Origin: Tautonia plasticadhaerens
GTDB taxonomy: Bacteria; Planctomycetota; Planctomycetia; Isosphaerales; Isosphaeraceae
Assembly (NCBI RefSeq): GCF_007752535.1
Contig: NZ_CP036426.1
Location: forward strand, 7,564,001 to 7,628,000
DNA: 64,000 nt
Direction: 5' to 3'
In this document: positions 26,224-34,968 of the stretch, in pieces
How the letters are laid out: each line of letters begins with the position of its first letter
How positions within the stretch are numbered: position 1 is the stretch's first letter
Program-made: the position numbers and the translations under genes
The notes under the pieces: generated by a model
Told to the model about the DNA's origin: nothing
Database searches by the model: none
The model's input: the letters and a program-made list of their open reading frames with translations, nothing else

Positions 26224-26366
26224 CGTTTCCTCACCAGGGTCGGTCGGTCGGCGTCCCGGCCGGGTCGGGCCCCGGCCTGATGGGCGGCGGGACCGGAACC
26301 GGGACCGGGCCCCCGGGCGGCTCGGACCGGCGACGACGCCGGCCGGGGGCGGTGGCCTCTGCACCG

Positions 26367-26372
26367 ATTATA
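26367..26372 (-). promoter_or_regulatory. Consensus -10 box for trxB
   Basis: Read on the minus strand this is TATAAT, a perfect -10, 144 bp before the trxB start, with no matching -35. The remainder of the 339-bp divergent gap to csrA (26224-26562) shows no other signal. Confidence 0.5.
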
Positions 26373-26562
26373 CGAAATCCGCCCGGCCCCCGCCCAGGGA
26401 CGCCCTCCCCCCGCCCGCCGACGGACCGGATGCCCCGGATCGGGGAGCCGTGACCTACGCTACCCCTGGAGACACACAGGACGGCCCCCTCGGGGCCCGA
26501 TCCTCCGTCCCGGCGCCCGGGGGGGCCCCAGGGCCGGGGACGAGGACCAGGAGCACGCGACG

Positions 26563-26874
26563 ATGCTCGTGCTGACCCGGAAGCGGATGGAGAAGCTGTA
26601 CATCGGGGGTGACATCTGCGTCACCGTCGTGCGGCTGGAGGGCGGCCAGGTCCGCCTGGGGATCGAGGCCCCCCGGGACGTCCCCGTGGTCCGGGCCGAG
26701 CTGCGGGAGCGGGACCGGGCCGCCGCCGCGGCCGCCCTCGCCCGGGAGGCGCCGGCGGCCCTCGAGCCCGCCGAGGCCGACTGGCCGATGCGGGTCGCCC
26801 CGCCGGCCGACCGCCCCCGGCTCGGCCGGGATCATCAACCCTGCGTCACCAGGTCCGCCTCCCTGAACCGGTAG
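26563..26874 (+). CDS. csrA: Carbon storage regulator CsrA, long form
   Basis: RNA-binding translational regulator, 103 aa. The N-terminal ~60 residues are a normal CsrA: MLVLTRKR with L4, GGDICVTVVRLEGGQVRLGI, and VVRAEL with R44, the two residues that contact RNA in characterised CsrA. CsrA dimers bind GGA motifs in mRNA leaders and block ribosomes. The remaining ~40 residues are an Ala/Arg/Pro-rich tail not found in the short enterobacterial protein. The last 40 bp overlap the 3' end of the converging response regulator gene, so the two transcripts would be complementary there. No FliW partner is in this window. Confidence 0.92.
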   Translation: MLVLTRKRMEKLYIGGDICVTVVRLEGGQVRLGIEAPRDVPVVRAELRERDRAAAAAALAREAPAALEPAEADWPMRVAPPADRPRLGRDHQPCVTRSASLNR

Positions 26875-27545
26875 CCCACGCCCCGGACCGTCTCGACCAG
26901 CTCGGAGCCGGGGCCGAGCTTCTTGCGGAGGCTCTTGACGTGCACGTCGATGGTCCGCTCCAGGACCATCGCGTCCTCGCCGATCGCCGCGTCCATCAGC
27001 TCGTGCCGGGTGAAGGCCCGGCCGGCCTGCCGGAGCAGGACCTCCAGCAGCCGGAACTCGGTCGGCGTCAGCGGCAGCTCCGACCCCAGGTACAGCGCCC
27101 GGTGCCGGTGCTTGTCCACGGTCACGCCCCGGACCTCGATCACCGAGGCGGCGCCCGCGTCGGCCTTCGACGCCCGGCGGCGGAGCACGTTCTTGATCCG
27201 CTGGATCAGCACCTTCAGGCTGTACGGCTTGGTCACGTAGTCGTCGGCCCCCACGGCCAGGCCGATCAGCTCGTCGCTCTCCTCGGCCTTGGCCGTGACC
27301 ATCAGGATCGGGATGTCCCGGGTCCGGAGGCCGGATCGCAGCTCCTTGCAGACCTCCAGCCCCGGCTTGACCGGCAGCATCAGATCCAGCACGATCAGCT
27401 CCGGCAGCCGGAGCTGCGCCTGCCTCAGGCCGTCCTGGCCGTCGTAGGAGACGAGGACCTCGTACCCCTCCCGGCGCAGGTTCATCGCCAGCGTGTCCGC
27501 CAGGTGGCGCTCGTCCTCGACGATCAGGATCTGGGTCTTGGCCAT
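26835..27545 (-). CDS. OmpR/PhoB-family response regulator
   Basis: Two-domain transcription factor, 236 aa. The receiver begins KTQILIVEDERHLADTLAMN, with phospho-acceptor D54 in IVLDLMLP and the conserved lysine in DDYVTKPYSLKVL. The C-terminal winged helix contains LTPTEFRLLEVLLRQAGRAF and TIDVHVKSLRKKLG, the DNA-recognition pattern of the family. No cognate histidine kinase is adjacent, which makes it an orphan here. Sequence alone does not tell PhoB from other members; pstSCAB with a Pho-box-like site lies ~9 kb away and could be a target (inference). Its last 40 bp overlap csrA in opposite orientation. Confidence 0.93.
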   Translation of the reverse strand: MAKTQILIVEDERHLADTLAMNLRREGYEVLVSYDGQDGLRQAQLRLPELIVLDLMLPVKPGLEVCKELRSGLRTRDIPILMVTAKAEESDELIGLAVGADDYVTKPYSLKVLIQRIKNVLRRRASKADAGAASVIEVRGVTVDKHRHRALYLGSELPLTPTEFRLLEVLLRQAGRAFTRHELMDAAIGEDAMVLERTIDVHVKSLRKKLGPGSELVETVRGVGYRFREADLVTQG

Positions 27546-27640
27546 GACTCGGTCGCCGCGGGAGGAAGGTGCGTCTCGACGCGTCCGATCCCACTCTACC
27601 CGCGCCATCCCGGGTTCCTCGTGAAGGAATTGCGGGGAAT

Positions 27641-28795
27641 TCATGAAGCCGGCCCCGCCCCCGGTCCCGGCCCCGCCGGCCGGCGGTCGAGCATCCGGCG
27701 GACGACCTCGACCGGGTCGCCGGTCTGCTCGAAGATGGCCACCTGGCGCTCGGAGCCGGTGGGCTGCTCGGCCAGGTCCAGCACCATCTCGAGCTCCCGG
27801 AGGCAGCCCAGCTCCTCGGGCACCCCCCGGCGGCGGAGCGTCTCGACCAGGTCGCTGACGACCCTCCGGGCGGGGCGGGGCTCGGCGGTGAAGGGGTCGA
27901 CCAGCTCGGCGGAGAGGCCGTAGCGGCAGGCCCGCCACTTGTTCTGGCGGTTCATGAACGGGTGGCCGTCGGGCAGGTAGGTGCCCTCGTCGATCTGGCG
28001 GGAGAGGTCGCGGACCAGGCACTGCACCAGCGCCGCGATGGCGACCACCGACGGCAGGTCCGGCGGCATGTCGCAGATGCGGACCTCCACCGTGCCGAAG
28101 TTGTGGTGCGGGCGGACGTCCCACCAGATCTCCCGGAGCGAGCGGATGAAGTTCGTCTCGACCAGGTGGTTGAGCAGCCAGACGTACTCGCTCCAGTTCC
28201 GCATCACCGGGGGCATGCCGGCGGTGGGCAGGTCCTCCATCACCTTGCTGCGCTGGGAGTGCAGGCCGGTGTTGCGGCCCCCCCAGAACGGGCTGTTCGC
28301 CGAGAGGGCGAGCAGGGTCGGCAGGTGCCGGAGCATCCGGTCGCAGATCATGATGGCCTTGTCGCCGGTGTCGACGCCGACGTGGACGTGCAGGCCGAAG
28401 GTGACGAGCCGCCGGGCGGTGTCCTGGAGCAGGTCCACCAGGCCGTAGTAGCGGTCGTCGGGGGTGACCCGCTGCTCGTACCACTTGGAGAACGGGTGGG
28501 TGCCGGCCCAGAAGAGCCGGAGCCCGTGCGAGGCGACGATCCCCTCGACGACCCGGAGCTTCTCGGCCAGATCCGCGCCCACGTCGGCGGCGGTCCGGCA
28601 GATCTCGGTGTTGATCTCCAGGTAGGACTGCATGATCTCCGGCTTCACCCGCTCGGAGAGCGAGGCCGGGACCTCGGGCAGGACGTCGTTGATGGCGTTA
28701 CGCAGGGCCATCGACTCGGCGTCGACCAGTTGCAGCTCGATTTCGACGCCCAGGCTCGGCCAGTTGTTGCGGACGAATTCGAGACGCTCACGCAT
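27641..28795 (-). CDS. YbdK-type carboxylate-amine ligase (GCS2 family)
   Basis: ATP-dependent ligase of 384 aa in the glutamate-cysteine ligase 2 family. LGVEIELQLVD near the N-terminus gives the first metal-binding glutamates; TFGLHVHVGV, LLALSANSPFWGG and GTVEVRICDMP are the characteristic inner segments. YbdK-type members join glutamate to an amine such as cysteine in vitro with weak activity; the physiological substrate is not settled. Gamma-glutamylcysteine would be useful to the ergothioneine enzymes encoded ~29 kb away (inference). Its start overlaps the end of the amidohydrolase gene by 8 bp, so the two are translationally coupled. Confidence 0.9.
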   Translation of the reverse strand: MRERLEFVRNNWPSLGVEIELQLVDAESMALRNAINDVLPEVPASLSERVKPEIMQSYLEINTEICRTAADVGADLAEKLRVVEGIVASHGLRLFWAGTHPFSKWYEQRVTPDDRYYGLVDLLQDTARRLVTFGLHVHVGVDTGDKAIMICDRMLRHLPTLLALSANSPFWGGRNTGLHSQRSKVMEDLPTAGMPPVMRNWSEYVWLLNHLVETNFIRSLREIWWDVRPHHNFGTVEVRICDMPPDLPSVVAIAALVQCLVRDLSRQIDEGTYLPDGHPFMNRQNKWRACRYGLSAELVDPFTAEPRPARRVVSDLVETLRRRGVPEELGCLRELEMVLDLAEQPTGSERQVAIFEQTGDPVEVVRRMLDRRPAGPGPGAGPAS

Positions 28796-29999
28796 CGCCG
28801 GGGCCTCCCTCGGAGAGCAGGACGACGGACCGGGCCAGGATCCTGGCCCCGAGGACGAGTGCCCGCTCGTCGATGTCGAAGCGGGGGGAATGCAGGCTCG
28901 GCCAGCCCGAGGCGCCGGCCACCCCCAGCCGCATCATGGCGCCGGGGGCCAGGCGGAGGTAGGCGGCGAAGTCCTCGCCGCCGAGGCTGGGGTGCGGGAT
29001 CGAACCGACCCGGTCGGGGCCGACCACGTCGAAGGCGGCCTGGGCCATCGCGGCGTTGACCACCGGGTCGTTGATGACCGGGTCGACCCCCTGGAGGAAC
29101 TCCACCTGGATCTCGGCCCCGGTCGCGGCCGAGACGCCCCGGGCGGTCGCCTGGATGGCCGCGCAGGCCCGCTCCCGGGCGGCCTGGCCGAGGGACCGGA
29201 GCGTCCCCTCCATCACCGCCTGGTCGGGGATCACGTTGTTCGCCTCCCCGGCGTGGATCGAGGAGATCGACACCACGACCGGCTCCCTCACGTCGACCGA
29301 CCGGGGCACCACCTGGTAGATACCCGAGACGAACTGGACGGCCGCCGCCACCGGGTCGATCGCCTGGTGGGGCCTCGCCGCGTGGCCCCCCCGGCCCCGG
29401 ACGACGATCCGCAGGTCCCGGCAGTCAGCGGTGAGCACCCCGGCCCGCTGGGCGACCCGGCCGACCTCCAGCTCGGGGTCGACGTGCAGGGCCACGATCG
29501 CCGAGACCCCCTCCATCGCCCCGGCCCGGATCATCTCGATCGCGCCGTCCCCGGTCTCCTCGGCCGGCTGGAAGATCGCCCGCCAGGGGATCGGCCCCGG
29601 CAGATGGTCGCGGCAGCGGTGCAGGGCCAGCGTGGCCCCCAGGGCCATCGTCGCGTGCGCGTCGTGGCCGCAGGCGTGCATGACCCCGTCCCGGACCGAC
29701 CGGTAGGGGACGGCGAGCTTGGCGTCCTGCATCCGGAGCGCGTCGATGTCGGCCCGCAGCGCGACCCGGGGGAGGCCGTCGAGGCCCCGGTCCGGCCCGG
29801 CCACGATCCCCCGGCCCGAGGGGACGACCCGGAACGGCACCCCGGCGTCGGCCAGGTGGCCGGCGAGGTCCTGGGTGGTCCGGAACTCCTCCAGGCTGGG
29901 CTCCGGGTTGGCGTGCAGATGCCGCCGGACCGAGCGGAGGAACTCGGCCATCTCGTCGATGCAGGCGTCGAGCGCCTCGGTGAACGTCTTGACCATCAT
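28788..29999 (-). CDS. M20-family amidohydrolase
   Basis: Zinc amidohydrolase of the peptidase M20D group (hippurate hydrolase/N-acyl-amino-acid and IAA-conjugate hydrolase-like), 403 aa. HACGHDAHATMALG holds the first metal ligands and catalytic region, PAEETGDGAIEMI the Glu pair, and HPSLGGEDFAAYL the last ligand. The dimerisation lid domain (RGRGGHAARPHQAIDPVAAA) lies between. The enzymes strip acyl groups from amino acids. It is upstream of and overlaps the YbdK-type ligase gene, forming a two-gene unit that begins next to the repeat tract at 30132. Confidence 0.92.
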   Translation of the reverse strand: MMVKTFTEALDACIDEMAEFLRSVRRHLHANPEPSLEEFRTTQDLAGHLADAGVPFRVVPSGRGIVAGPDRGLDGLPRVALRADIDALRMQDAKLAVPYRSVRDGVMHACGHDAHATMALGATLALHRCRDHLPGPIPWRAIFQPAEETGDGAIEMIRAGAMEGVSAIVALHVDPELEVGRVAQRAGVLTADCRDLRIVVRGRGGHAARPHQAIDPVAAAVQFVSGIYQVVPRSVDVREPVVVSISSIHAGEANNVIPDQAVMEGTLRSLGQAARERACAAIQATARGVSAATGAEIQVEFLQGVDPVINDPVVNAAMAQAAFDVVGPDRVGSIPHPSLGGEDFAAYLRLAPGAMMRLGVAGASGWPSLHSPRFDIDERALVLGARILARSVVLLSEGGPGDA

Positions 30000-30131
30000 T
30001 CCATCTTATCCCGAGGTGGAGCGAGTTCGATAGCGCCCGGGGCGGCGTCGGCCCGGGCCGAATCGGGGGGGATCGGGCTGCCCGGGGCGCCGTGCCGGGG
30101 CGGGGGTCATCCGGCGGGCCCGGACGCGGGC

Positions 30132-30709
30132 GGTGCGCCGGCGACGCGGCCGAACCCGTTCAGTGCAACTTCCAATCCCGATTTGCCTTGCGTCCGAAAA
30201 TCCGGGTGGAAAATGGGTTCGCTCCGTCGCGGTGCGCGCCGATCGGGCGCCGGGGGACTCCCCCCGCCCCGGGCCGCACCCGACCCGCCCGGGCACCCGG
30301 GGTCCCGAGGCCCCTCCCGTCCCGGCCCGGGAGGCGCGAGGCAGGCCCTTCGGGAGGGCCCGGGACGCGGCCGGTGCGCCGGGAAGGCGTCCGAAGTGCA
30401 CCGACGCAAATCCATGCGAAAAATGAATTTGCGATGGAAACCCCGGGTCGAAAATGGGTTCGCTCCGTCGCGGTGCGTACCGGGCGGGCGATCGAGGGAG
30501 TCGGATTGATCGGGGAGGGACGCGGGGCGCCCCGGCGTCTCGGCCTCGGCGACGGGGCCACGCCGAGTCCCGGCCTTCTCACCCGGTCGGGATGCGGCCG
30601 GGATTCGGCCGGTGCGCCCAAGTCTCCCCGGGCCCGATCGACCCAATCGGCGAAAGGAGAAGGGATTGCGGCGTTCCCCCGGCCGCGAAATGGGTTCGCT
30701 CCGTCGCGG
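30132..30709. repeat. Three-copy tandem array, ~240-nt period, non-coding
   Basis: Each copy has GGTGCGCC (30132, 30373, 30611), then 71/71/69 nt of diverged, partly AT-rich sequence, then AAAT followed by GGGTTCGCTCCGTCGCGG (cores at 30211-30232, 30452-30473, 30688-30709). The start-to-start distances are 241 and 236-238. The 22-nt core is identical in all three, while the sequence between is not. Cores fall in frames 1, 2 and 1, so a single protein repeat is excluded. Between copies lies ~140 nt of GC-rich spacer. I do not recognise the element; a dispersed repeat or a family of small RNAs is possible. Confidence 0.65.
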
Positions 30710-31226
30710 CGCGCGCGGATCTCCCGGCCGTCGCGTCGCGTCGCCGTCCCGGGCGGGGAGTGGGCGGGGCGAGGTCGGCCCGACCGGCGAGGTGGGGGGC
30801 TCGGGCGGGACGGCCTCGGGAGGCGGGGCGACCGTCGGGTGGGCCGGCATCGAGAGGGGCTCCGCGCAGCGAGGGACGGCCGGACCGATCGATCGGCCCG
30901 TCTCCATAAAGATCGTGTCGGGGGCCGATTCCAGTCACAAAATCGCCGGACGACCGGCCGGGGGCCGTTGCGACCGGGCGGCCGGGGCGGGCGGTGCCGG
31001 ATCGCGGGGAGCACGGCCGCCGGGGGCCCGGGACCGGCGCGACCGCCTCGACGGTTGTCCTCGGACCGTCGGCGGGCGATCATCGGGGAGGCGGTTGGAC
31101 GCAGGGCGTCTCGCCGGCCGATCCGATCTCGGCGGGCCGCCGCCCCCGGGCCTCGGGCCCGGGGGCCCGGCTCCCCGATCGACCGATCGATCGATCCGCC
31201 GGCCAGTGGACACCCGGGACGCGACG
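30710..31226. other. Non-coding tract downstream of the repeat array
   Basis: 517 bp with a small AT-rich patch (about 30903-30955) and clustered GATC tetramers near 31175-31200. Open frames here are arginine/proline-rich with no family likeness. The preceding 30000-30131, between the amidohydrolase start and the first repeat, is likewise featureless. Confidence 0.4.
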
Positions 31227-31520
31227 ATGACCGAGACGACTTATTTCGAGGAAGTGCGCTGCGAGTTGTCCCCCGGGTTGAGGGACGACCACCTGACGGC
31301 CGGGGTGGTGGACGAGGAAGGGAGGACGCAGTACCTCGACGTGACGCCGGGGCTGATCAACCGGCACGACGGGGTGCCGTTCCTGCCGGTCGGGTTCGTG
31401 CAGATCGACCGGGATCGGCGCCGGGTGCTGGTGGAGTTCCCCTGCGAGGCGTACTCGGGGGCGAACCGGGCCTGGATCCCGTTCGAGGCCCTGAGGCACG
31501 AGGACAGGCCCGTCCCATGA
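31227..31520 (+). CDS. Hypothetical protein coupled to dCTP deaminase
   Basis: A 97-aa soluble protein that I do not recognise. It is acidic and beta-rich (YLDVTPGLINRHDGVPFLPV, FVQIDRDRRRVLVEFP) and has no signal peptide or membrane span. Its TGA overlaps the ATG of the dCTP deaminase gene (ATGA, 31517-31520), so translation is coupled and a role near nucleotide metabolism is possible (inference). The ATG is the first after the long non-coding tract and follows GACGCGACG with no strong ribosome binding site. Confidence 0.7.
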   Translation: MTETTYFEEVRCELSPGLRDDHLTAGVVDEEGRTQYLDVTPGLINRHDGVPFLPVGFVQIDRDRRRVLVEFPCEAYSGANRAWIPFEALRHEDRPVP

Positions 31521-32110
31521 TCCTCTCCGACCGGGAGATCGGTGCCGCGATCCGGACCGGGGCGCTGGTGATCGCCCCGGTGCCGCCGGAGCACCTGTGG
31601 AGCTCGATGGCGGTCGACCTGACGCTCGACCGGACGCTCGTGCGCTGGAAGGGCGGGGGCCGGGTGGTCCGCCCGGGGGCCCCGGGATTCAACGTCCGCC
31701 GGCTGCTCGAAGATCCGGAACTCGCCGAGACGGTGCCGATCCCCGAGGGCGGCTTCCCGCTGGGGCCGGGCCGGTTCGTGCTCGGGTACACGCAGCAGGC
31801 GATCCACCTGCCGAGGGCGTCTCGCCTGGCGGCCCGGGTGGAGGGCAAGAGCAGCCTGGCGCGGCTGGGGGTGGGCGTCCACGTGACCGCGCCGACGATC
31901 CACGCCGGGTTCGGCGACAACCCGGAACGCCAGGACGAACCGGGCTTGCCGATCCAGCTGGAGATCTTCAACCTCGGCGACCTGACGGTCGCGCTGGACG
32001 AGGGGATGTCGATCTGCCAGCTGATCGTGGAGGCGATCGGCGAGGAGCCGTCGAAGGGGTACGCCGGTCAGTTCGCCGGCCAGCGGAGCTTCACCGAATT
32101 GCGGCCTTGA
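31517..32110 (+). CDS. dcd: dCTP deaminase-family protein
   Basis: A 197-aa member of the dCTP deaminase/dUTPase superfamily. MILSDREIGAAI opens as in Dcd; VEGKSSLARLGVGVHVTAPT is the diagnostic phosphate-binding segment (VEGRSSLAR in Dcd), and IQLEIFNLG carries the catalytic glutamate equivalent to E138 of E. coli Dcd. The C-terminal YAGQF-Q-S segment matches the nucleotide-covering tail. The enzyme converts dCTP to dUTP, the main feed for dTMP synthesis. There is a short insert (HAGFGDNPERQDEPGLP) where E. coli Dcd has a tight turn. Whether it is mono- or bifunctional (with dUTPase) cannot be read from sequence. Confidence 0.9.
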   Translation: MILSDREIGAAIRTGALVIAPVPPEHLWSSMAVDLTLDRTLVRWKGGGRVVRPGAPGFNVRRLLEDPELAETVPIPEGGFPLGPGRFVLGYTQQAIHLPRASRLAARVEGKSSLARLGVGVHVTAPTIHAGFGDNPERQDEPGLPIQLEIFNLGDLTVALDEGMSICQLIVEAIGEEPSKGYAGQFAGQRSFTELRP

Positions 32111-32152
32111 ATGGGATGTGAGGGCCGCCGAGATGGTGATCGAGGTGTCCTG

Positions 32153-32524
32153 ATGCGTTTCCGTTTCTCGATCGGCGGGATGATGGCGCTGGTCGCCTAT
32201 TGCGCCGCCCTGTTCGGCGCGGCCGCGTTCCTGAGTGGCGTGGATCCGGTGATGATGACCCTCGCGGGGGGGCTGATGAGCCTCGAACTCGCCCTGCTCT
32301 GCTCGGCGCTGCTGGGGGTCGCGTATTGTCGGGGGGCGCGCCGGGGATTCTGGGCCGGCTTCGCGGTGTTCGGCTGGGCGCTCGCCCTGTTCGGCATCGT
32401 CGCGTTCCGGGGAGAGCTGGGCGCCCTGGCCGTCTTCGGTGTCTTGCCGTTCTCCTACATCGGCGGCCTGGTGGGGAGGGGGTTCGCCGAGCGGGCGGCC
32501 AAGGCCGATCACGCCGGGGGATGA
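32153..32524 (+). CDS. Small membrane protein
   Basis: A 123-aa protein with four hydrophobic segments (starting MRFRFSIGGMMALVAYCAAL; then about residues 30-55, 62-80 and 88-105). The FRFSI head followed at once by a membrane helix is common in small planctomycete proteins. RRGFWAGFAVFGWALALFG recurs as [19 protein letters not shown] in the next gene, so the two are diverged tandem paralogues. Function unknown. Start at 32153 is chosen over an in-frame upstream ATG because the typical head begins there. Confidence 0.6.
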   Translation: MRFRFSIGGMMALVAYCAALFGAAAFLSGVDPVMMTLAGGLMSLELALLCSALLGVAYCRGARRGFWAGFAVFGWALALFGIVAFRGELGALAVFGVLPFSYIGGLVGRGFAERAAKADHAGG

Positions 32525-32566
32525 GGGCTTTCTCGACCTGTACCGCCACCTCAAGGGAGCGAATCG

Positions 32567-33037
32567 ATGCCGGCCTTCCGATTCCGACTCGGCGAACTGG
32601 TCCTGGTGATCGTCTACCTCAGCCTGATCTTCTCTGCCGTCAGGGCGGTCGCACCAACGACAACCATGTCGCCGGAGTTCTGGGCGAAACTGGGCGGCTT
32701 CGCGATGACGGCAGTGATCCTGGGGATGCTGTGCTCGTCGATCCCGGCGATCTGCACCCGGAGGGGCTCGGCCCGGGGCTTCTGGATCGGGTTCGCGTCG
32801 TTCGGGTGGGCGTTCTTCCTGATCGGCTTCGCGCAATTCTTGGTCGGGCAACTCGCGACTCAATCGACGTTCATGGTCCGGGTGGGACGGGGACTCCTCG
32901 TCTTCCATGGGGAGGAATCGCTCTGGTTCACCCTGCTCTGCACGCCGCTGTTCGCCCACGTCGGGGGCAGGATCGGCCAGTGGATGGCAGGGGATCGGGA
33001 CGAGCAGGGAGATGGGCTCAGCCGATCCGGCCGGTGA
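32567..33037 (+). CDS. Small membrane protein, paralogue of preceding gene
   Basis: A 156-aa protein with four predicted membrane helices, beginning [20 protein letters not shown]. It shares the central GFW-GFA-FGWA segment with the preceding protein and has an extra soluble loop ([13 protein letters not shown]). No functional motif is visible. Its last 20 bp overlap the end of pstB, which runs the other way. Confidence 0.65.
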   Translation: MPAFRFRLGELVLVIVYLSLIFSAVRAVAPTTTMSPEFWAKLGGFAMTAVILGMLCSSIPAICTRRGSARGFWIGFASFGWAFFLIGFAQFLVGQLATQSTFMVRVGRGLLVFHGEESLWFTLLCTPLFAHVGGRIGQWMAGDRDEQGDGLSRSGR

Positions 33038-33869
33038 TGTAGGCCTCGGTCCTCGGGTCCTTGGGGGTGGTGAAGAGGACGTCGGTGGGGCTGAACTCGG
33101 CGAGGACGCCGGGGCGGTGGCCGGAGCCCCGGGGGTCGTCGAGCATGAGGCAGGCGGTCATGTCGCTGGTGCGTCGGGCCTGCTGCATGTTGTGGGTGAC
33201 GATGACGATGGTGTAGTCGTCCTTGAGGTCTTCCATCAGGTCCTCGACCCGGGCGGTCGAGATGGGGTCGAGCGCCGAGCAGGGCTCGTCCATGAGGATG
33301 ACCTCGGGCTCGACGGCCAGCGTCCGGGCGATGCAGAGCCGCTGCTGCTGGCCGCCGGAGAGGTCCAGGCCGGAGCGGTGCAGCTTGCCCTTGACCTCGT
33401 CCCAGAGGGCGGCCCGGCGGAGGGAACGCTCGACCAGCTCGTCCATGTCGCCGGTGTAGCCGTTGATCCGGGCGCCCCAGGAGACGTTGTGGTAGACGGT
33501 CTTCGGGAAGGGGTTGGGCTTCTGGAAGACCATGCCGACCCGGCGCCGGAGGGTGACGGGGTCGACCTCGGCGCCGGAGATCCCCTCGGCGTCGAACTCC
33601 AGGCCGCCCTCCATGCGGAAGGAGGGGATCAGGTCGTTCATCCGGTTGAAGCAGCGCAGGAGCGTGCTCTTGCCGCAGCCGGAAGGGCCGATCAGGGCGG
33701 TGATCCGGTGCCGGGGGATCTCGATCGAGATGTCGCGCAGGGCCCGGGTCGACCCGTACCAGACGGAGAGGCCCCGGGCGGCCAGGACCGAGTCCCCGGC
33801 GGGGGCCGGGGCGGCGGGGGCCGGGGCGGACGCGTCGAGGGCGGGGCGCTGCTGCTGCTCGATGCTCAT
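33018..33869 (-). CDS. pstB: Phosphate ABC transporter ATPase PstB
   Basis: ATP-binding subunit of the high-affinity phosphate importer, 283 aa. Walker [10 protein letters not shown], the PstB-specific CFNRMNDL after it, Q-loop [12 protein letters not shown] signature LSGGQQQRL, Walker [14 protein letters not shown] and switch His in [11 protein letters not shown]. It has ~25 extra N-terminal Ala/Pro-rich residues. ATG overlaps the pstA stop by 4 bp (ATGA). It is the last gene of the operon; phoU, which usually follows, is missing. Confidence 0.96.
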   Translation of the reverse strand: MSIEQQQRPALDASAPAPAAPAPAGDSVLAARGLSVWYGSTRALRDISIEIPRHRITALIGPSGCGKSTLLRCFNRMNDLIPSFRMEGGLEFDAEGISGAEVDPVTLRRRVGMVFQKPNPFPKTVYHNVSWGARINGYTGDMDELVERSLRRAALWDEVKGKLHRSGLDLSGGQQQRLCIARTLAVEPEVILMDEPCSALDPISTARVEDLMEDLKDDYTIVIVTHNMQQARRTSDMTACLMLDDPRGSGHRPGVLAEFSPTDVLFTTPKDPRTEAYITGRIG

Positions 33870-34951
33870 CGCGGCTCGGCTCCCCTGGCTTGGTTCTCGG
33901 GCGAGGCGTCGGATGCGGGGCCGCCCCCGGCGGGGTCGAGGGCCGGGGAGGGGCGGCGGCCCGAGGGCCGGACCGCGCGGCCGGCCGTCCAGCCGATCCG
34001 GCCGAGTTGGGCGATCGCCCGCCCCGCCAGCACCCGGCCGGTCGGGGTGCGGAGGGAGATCGCCACTGCGTTCATCGACATCAGGATCGCCAGCAGGATC
34101 AGGATGCCCCCGGCGGCGACGGAGCGGAACTCCTCGCGCGGCAGGGTGGCGAAATTGTAGATCTCGACCGGCAGGGCCGTGTAGTAGTCGGACGGGCCGG
34201 CGGGCGGGTAGAGGATGGAGTTGGCGGCGCCGACCATGAGCAGCGGGGCCGTCTCGCCGATGGCCCGGGAGAGGGCGAGGATCGTCCCCGTGAGGATGCC
34301 CGGCAGGGCCGAGGGGAGGACGTGGTCCCGGATCACCTGCCAACGGGTCGCCCCCAGGGCCAGGGCCGCCTGGCGGAGGGAGGAGGGGACGGCCCGGAGG
34401 GCCTCCTGCGTGGTGATCACGACGATCGGCAGGACGAGCAGGCTGAGGGTGAGGGCCCCGGCCCAGAGCATCTTGCCCAGGGCGACGGCCTCGAAGCCGA
34501 AGGCCCGGCTGAAGGCGACCAGGCCGAGGATGCCGTAGACGATCGACGGCACGCCGGCGAGGTTGGCGATGTTCGTCTGGATCGTCCGGCGCAGCCGACC
34601 CGGGGGGGCGTATTCTTCCAGGTAGAGCCCGGCCCCGACGCCGACCGGGATGGCGATCATCGCCACCAGCAGCAGGAGCCAGAGGCTGCCGACGATCCCG
34701 GCCTTGAAGCCGGCGAGGTCGGGGTTCGGCGAGTTGGTCGCGGTGGCGATCCGGCCCAGGAAGGAGGAGAGTTCCCGGGCCTGCTCGCCGAGGGCGTACC
34801 AGGGGGGGTTGGGCTCCAGGGCCAGGGCCTTGGCCAGCACCGAGCCGAGCAGCACGACGAGCACGACCACGCCGCTGAGCGTCGCCGCCAGGCAGAGCCC
34901 GGCGAAGAGGGCGCCGAAGGCGCGGCGTCGCGCCCGGCGGGGCCGGTACAT
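33866..34951 (-). CDS. pstA: Phosphate ABC transporter permease PstA
   Basis: Inner-membrane permease, 361 aa, six membrane helices. The EAA loop that docks PstB reads [26 protein letters not shown], and AISRAIGE-like [13 protein letters not shown] follows, as in all PstA/PstC. The C-terminal ~60 residues are a hydrophilic Pro/Gly/Ala-rich tail beyond the family norm. The start is 17 bp after the pstC stop and the end overlaps pstB. Confidence 0.95.
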   Translation of the reverse strand: MYRPRRARRRAFGALFAGLCLAATLSGVVVLVVLLGSVLAKALALEPNPPWYALGEQARELSSFLGRIATATNSPNPDLAGFKAGIVGSLWLLLLVAMIAIPVGVGAGLYLEEYAPPGRLRRTIQTNIANLAGVPSIVYGILGLVAFSRAFGFEAVALGKMLWAGALTLSLLVLPIVVITTQEALRAVPSSLRQAALALGATRWQVIRDHVLPSALPGILTGTILALSRAIGETAPLLMVGAANSILYPPAGPSDYYTALPVEIYNFATLPREEFRSVAAGGILILLAILMSMNAVAISLRTPTGRVLAGRAIAQLGRIGWTAGRAVRPSGRRPSPALDPAGGGPASDASPENQARGAEPR

Positions 34952-34968
34952 GGCGTCGCTCGGGCGGC

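Noticed and set aside
26224-26562. Riboswitch in the trxB-csrA gap
   Set aside because: No recognisable conserved riboswitch core was found; only a -10 box on the minus strand stands out.
30132-30709. CRISPR array
   Set aside because: The unit is ~240 nt with only three copies and long spacers; CRISPR repeats are 25-40 nt with spacers of similar length, and no cas gene is near.
31175-31205. GATC-rich cluster as a regulatory or origin element
   Set aside because: Short and without DnaA-box-like sequences or symmetry; GATC and CGATCG words are common throughout this genome.
30092-31516. Long open frames across the repeat tract upstream of dcd
   Set aside because: The tandem cores fall in different frames and the translations have no family likeness, so the frames are open only because stop codons are rare at high GC.
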